Notes under the pieces: model-generated | The model's input: only the letters and a program-made list of their open reading frames with translations | Told to the model about the DNA's origin: nothing | The model's database searches: none | Shown here: positions 62,738-64,000 of the stretch, piece by piece | Numbering within the stretch: position 1 is the stretch's first letter | Layout: each line of letters begins with the position of its first letter | Translations under genes and position numbers: made by a program | Assembly (NCBI RefSeq): GCF_006363955.1 | Contig: NZ_CP040948.1 | Coordinates: 1,674,001 to 1,738,000, forward strand | Length of the DNA: 64,000 nucleotides | Reading direction: 5' to 3' | Source of the DNA: Methylophilus medardicus | Lineage (GTDB): Bacteria; Pseudomonadota; Gammaproteobacteria; Burkholderiales; Methylophilaceae

Positions 62738-63982
62738 ATGTCTAAAATCAAGGTGCCAGCCACTGGCAGCAAAATTATTGTCAATGCTGATAATACCCTA
62801 AATGTCCCCGACCAACCCATTATTCCCTTCATCGAAGGCGATGGGATTGGCATCGACATCACGCCACCCATGATCAAAGTGGTGGATAGCGCGGTGGAAA
62901 AAGCCTACGCTGGCAAACGCAAGATCTCCTGGATGGAAGTGTATGCCGGTGAGAAATCCACCACCCTGTACGACAAAGACACTTGGCTGTCGGACGAAAC
63001 CATGGCGGCATTAAAAGAATACGTCATTTCGATCAAAGGGCCACTCACAACGCCCATTGGCGGCGGCATCCGTTCGTTAAACGTGACCTTGCGTCAAGAG
63101 CTGGATTTGTACGTTTGCTTACGACCAATTCAATACTTCACCGGAGTGCCTAGCCCGGTCAAACATCCAGAAAAAACCGATATGGTGATCTTCCGCGAAA
63201 ACACAGAAGACATTTATGCCGGCATTGAATGGGCGGCAGGCACCGAAGAAGTAAAAAAAGTAATCAACTTTTTGAGCGATATGGGTGTACGCAAAAAAAT
63301 TCGCTTCCCTGAGGCCTCTGCCATCGGGATCAAGCCAGTCTCCATCGACGGCAGCAAACGTCTGATCCGCAAAGCGATTCAGTACGCCATCGATAACAAC
63401 CGCAAATCGGTGACGATTACCCACAAAGGTAACATCATGAAGTTCACCGAAGGGGGTTTCCGTGATTGGGGTTATCAATTGGCTAAAGAAGAGTTTGGCG
63501 CTGAACTGATTGATGGCGGCCCATGGTGCAAACTGCCGAATGGCATCGTGATCAAGGACTGTATCGCCGATGCCTTCTTGCAAGAGATTCTGTTACATCC
63601 TGAAGATTACGATGTTGTGGCTGCACTCAACCTCAACGGTGATTACATGAGCGATGCGCTGGCAGCTCAAGTGGGCGGTATTGGTATTGCACCAGGCGCT
63701 AACTTGAGCGACACCATCGCCATGTTTGAGGCAACCCACGGCACAGCACCTAAAATTGCCGGCAAAAACTTAGCAAACCCGAGCTCGTTAATTTTGTCTG
63801 CCGAAATGATGTTGCGCCACATGGGCTGGACAGAAGCGGCTGATTTAGTGTTGAACGGCGTAGCCAAAGCCATTGCTAGCAAACGCGTCACCGGCGACTT
63901 CAGCAGCCAAATGGAAGGCGCTACACAGGTCAGCACTGCAGAATTTGGTGACGAAATCATCAAGCAAATGGCACCCGTTTAA
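62738..63982 (+). CDS. icd: Isocitrate dehydrogenase (NADP-dependent)
   Basis: A 414-residue isocitrate dehydrogenase, close in length to E. coli Icd (416). [15 protein letters not shown], the substrate-binding [15 protein letters not shown] with its phosphorylatable-type serine, [14 protein letters not shown] and [12 protein letters not shown] are all typical. I chose the ATG at 62738 because GGAAAG lies about 6 bases before it; an ATG at 62726 is possible. In methylotrophs with an incomplete citrate cycle it mainly supplies 2-oxoglutarate and NADPH. It is head-to-head with rluE. The window ends 18 bases after the stop. Confidence 0.96.
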   Translation: MSKIKVPATGSKIIVNADNTLNVPDQPIIPFIEGDGIGIDITPPMIKVVDSAVEKAYAGKRKISWMEVYAGEKSTTLYDKDTWLSDETMAALKEYVISIKGPLTTPIGGGIRSLNVTLRQELDLYVCLRPIQYFTGVPSPVKHPEKTDMVIFRENTEDIYAGIEWAAGTEEVKKVINFLSDMGVRKKIRFPEASAIGIKPVSIDGSKRLIRKAIQYAIDNNRKSVTITHKGNIMKFTEGGFRDWGYQLAKEEFGAELIDGGPWCKLPNGIVIKDCIADAFLQEILLHPEDYDVVAALNLNGDYMSDALAAQVGGIGIAPGANLSDTIAMFEATHGTAPKIAGKNLANPSSLILSAEMMLRHMGWTEAADLVLNGVAKAIASKRVTGDFSSQMEGATQVSTAEFGDEIIKQMAPV

Positions 63983-64000
63983 CGCTTTTTGCGTCCATTA

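Noticed and set aside
62728-62877. N-terminal extension of rluE over the icd start
   Set aside because: The extra 50 residues are antisense to the conserved icd N-terminus and do not resemble the RluE family; the ATG at 62727 fits.
1-64000. tRNA genes, CRISPR arrays, insertion sequences or prophage remnants
   Set aside because: Reading the gaps on both strands showed no cloverleaf-like sequence with a T-arm, no regularly spaced repeats, and no transposase, integrase or phage protein.

Overview
The window reads as one contiguous, gene-dense stretch of a betaproteobacterial chromosome, most likely from the Methylophilaceae (Methylophilus/Methylotenera-type methylotrophs). That placement is an inference from gene content and order: aceE-aceF with a lipoyl-bearing lpdA, birA-coaX-SPOR, yhbY divergent from rlmE-ftsH-folP-glmM, bamE/dapB/carA/carB/greA divergent from fur, recN-nadK divergent from hrcA, edd-eda, and a sucrose-phosphate synthase/amylosucrase pair like that described in methylotrophs. 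I see no tRNA, rRNA, CRISPR array, insertion sequence or prophage gene. The longest stretch without a gene is about 300 bases (15966-16264).

Layout. 1-10770: the pyruvate dehydrogenase genes (3' part of aceE, aceF, and lpdA), split by a block holding a gamma-glutamylcyclotransferase-like gene, a radical SAM gene, two GH17-type glucan-synthesis genes and an unrecognised secreted protein. 10839-13433: birA, coaX and a SPOR-domain gene. 13603-15965: glnS and a flavin reductase-like gene. 16265-21333: sucrose-phosphate synthase, amylosucrase and an MscS channel, which look like an osmoadaptation operon. 21362-26833: glmM, folP, ftsH, rlmE. 26889-36974: yhbY, then the leftward run greA, carB, carA, dapB and an unusual 704-residue BamE fusion, then fur and a deoxyinosine glycosylase-like gene. 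37111-42408: recN, nadK, hrcA, a glycine-zipper lipoprotein and hemH.

42517-61466 is dominated by cell-surface glycan genes. It starts with a tightly overlapped heptose operon (hldD-gmhA-hldE-waaF). An AT-rich leftward pair follows (O-acetyltransferase and polytopic membrane protein), then a GT2 enzyme, a clear RfaP/WaaP heptose kinase, a small membrane protein and a HAD hydrolase. The Entner-Doudoroff genes edd-eda (52004-54546) are embedded here. Next comes a leftward cluster of carbamoyltransferase, tandem kinase-like protein, 2OG-Fe(II) oxygenase, GT2 glycosyltransferase and an InaA-type kinase-like protein, with a divergent lipid A-type acyltransferase. 61477-63982 holds a glutamine amidotransferase, rluE and icd.

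How the genes work together. Central carbon is represented by Edd/Eda making pyruvate, the PDH complex making acetyl-CoA and Icd acting downstream. The sucrose genes and the membrane glucan synthases point to osmotic adaptation. The envelope genes point to an LPS core that is heptosylated, phosphorylated and perhaps acetylated or carbamoylated. The best candidates for undescribed biology are the carbamoyltransferase/tandem-kinase/oxygenase cluster (54793-60485), the BamE plus duplicated NTF2-like fusion (33737-35851), the hairpin at the predicted 5' end of carA mRNA, and an 11-bp-arm inverted repeat upstream of a strong predicted edd promoter.
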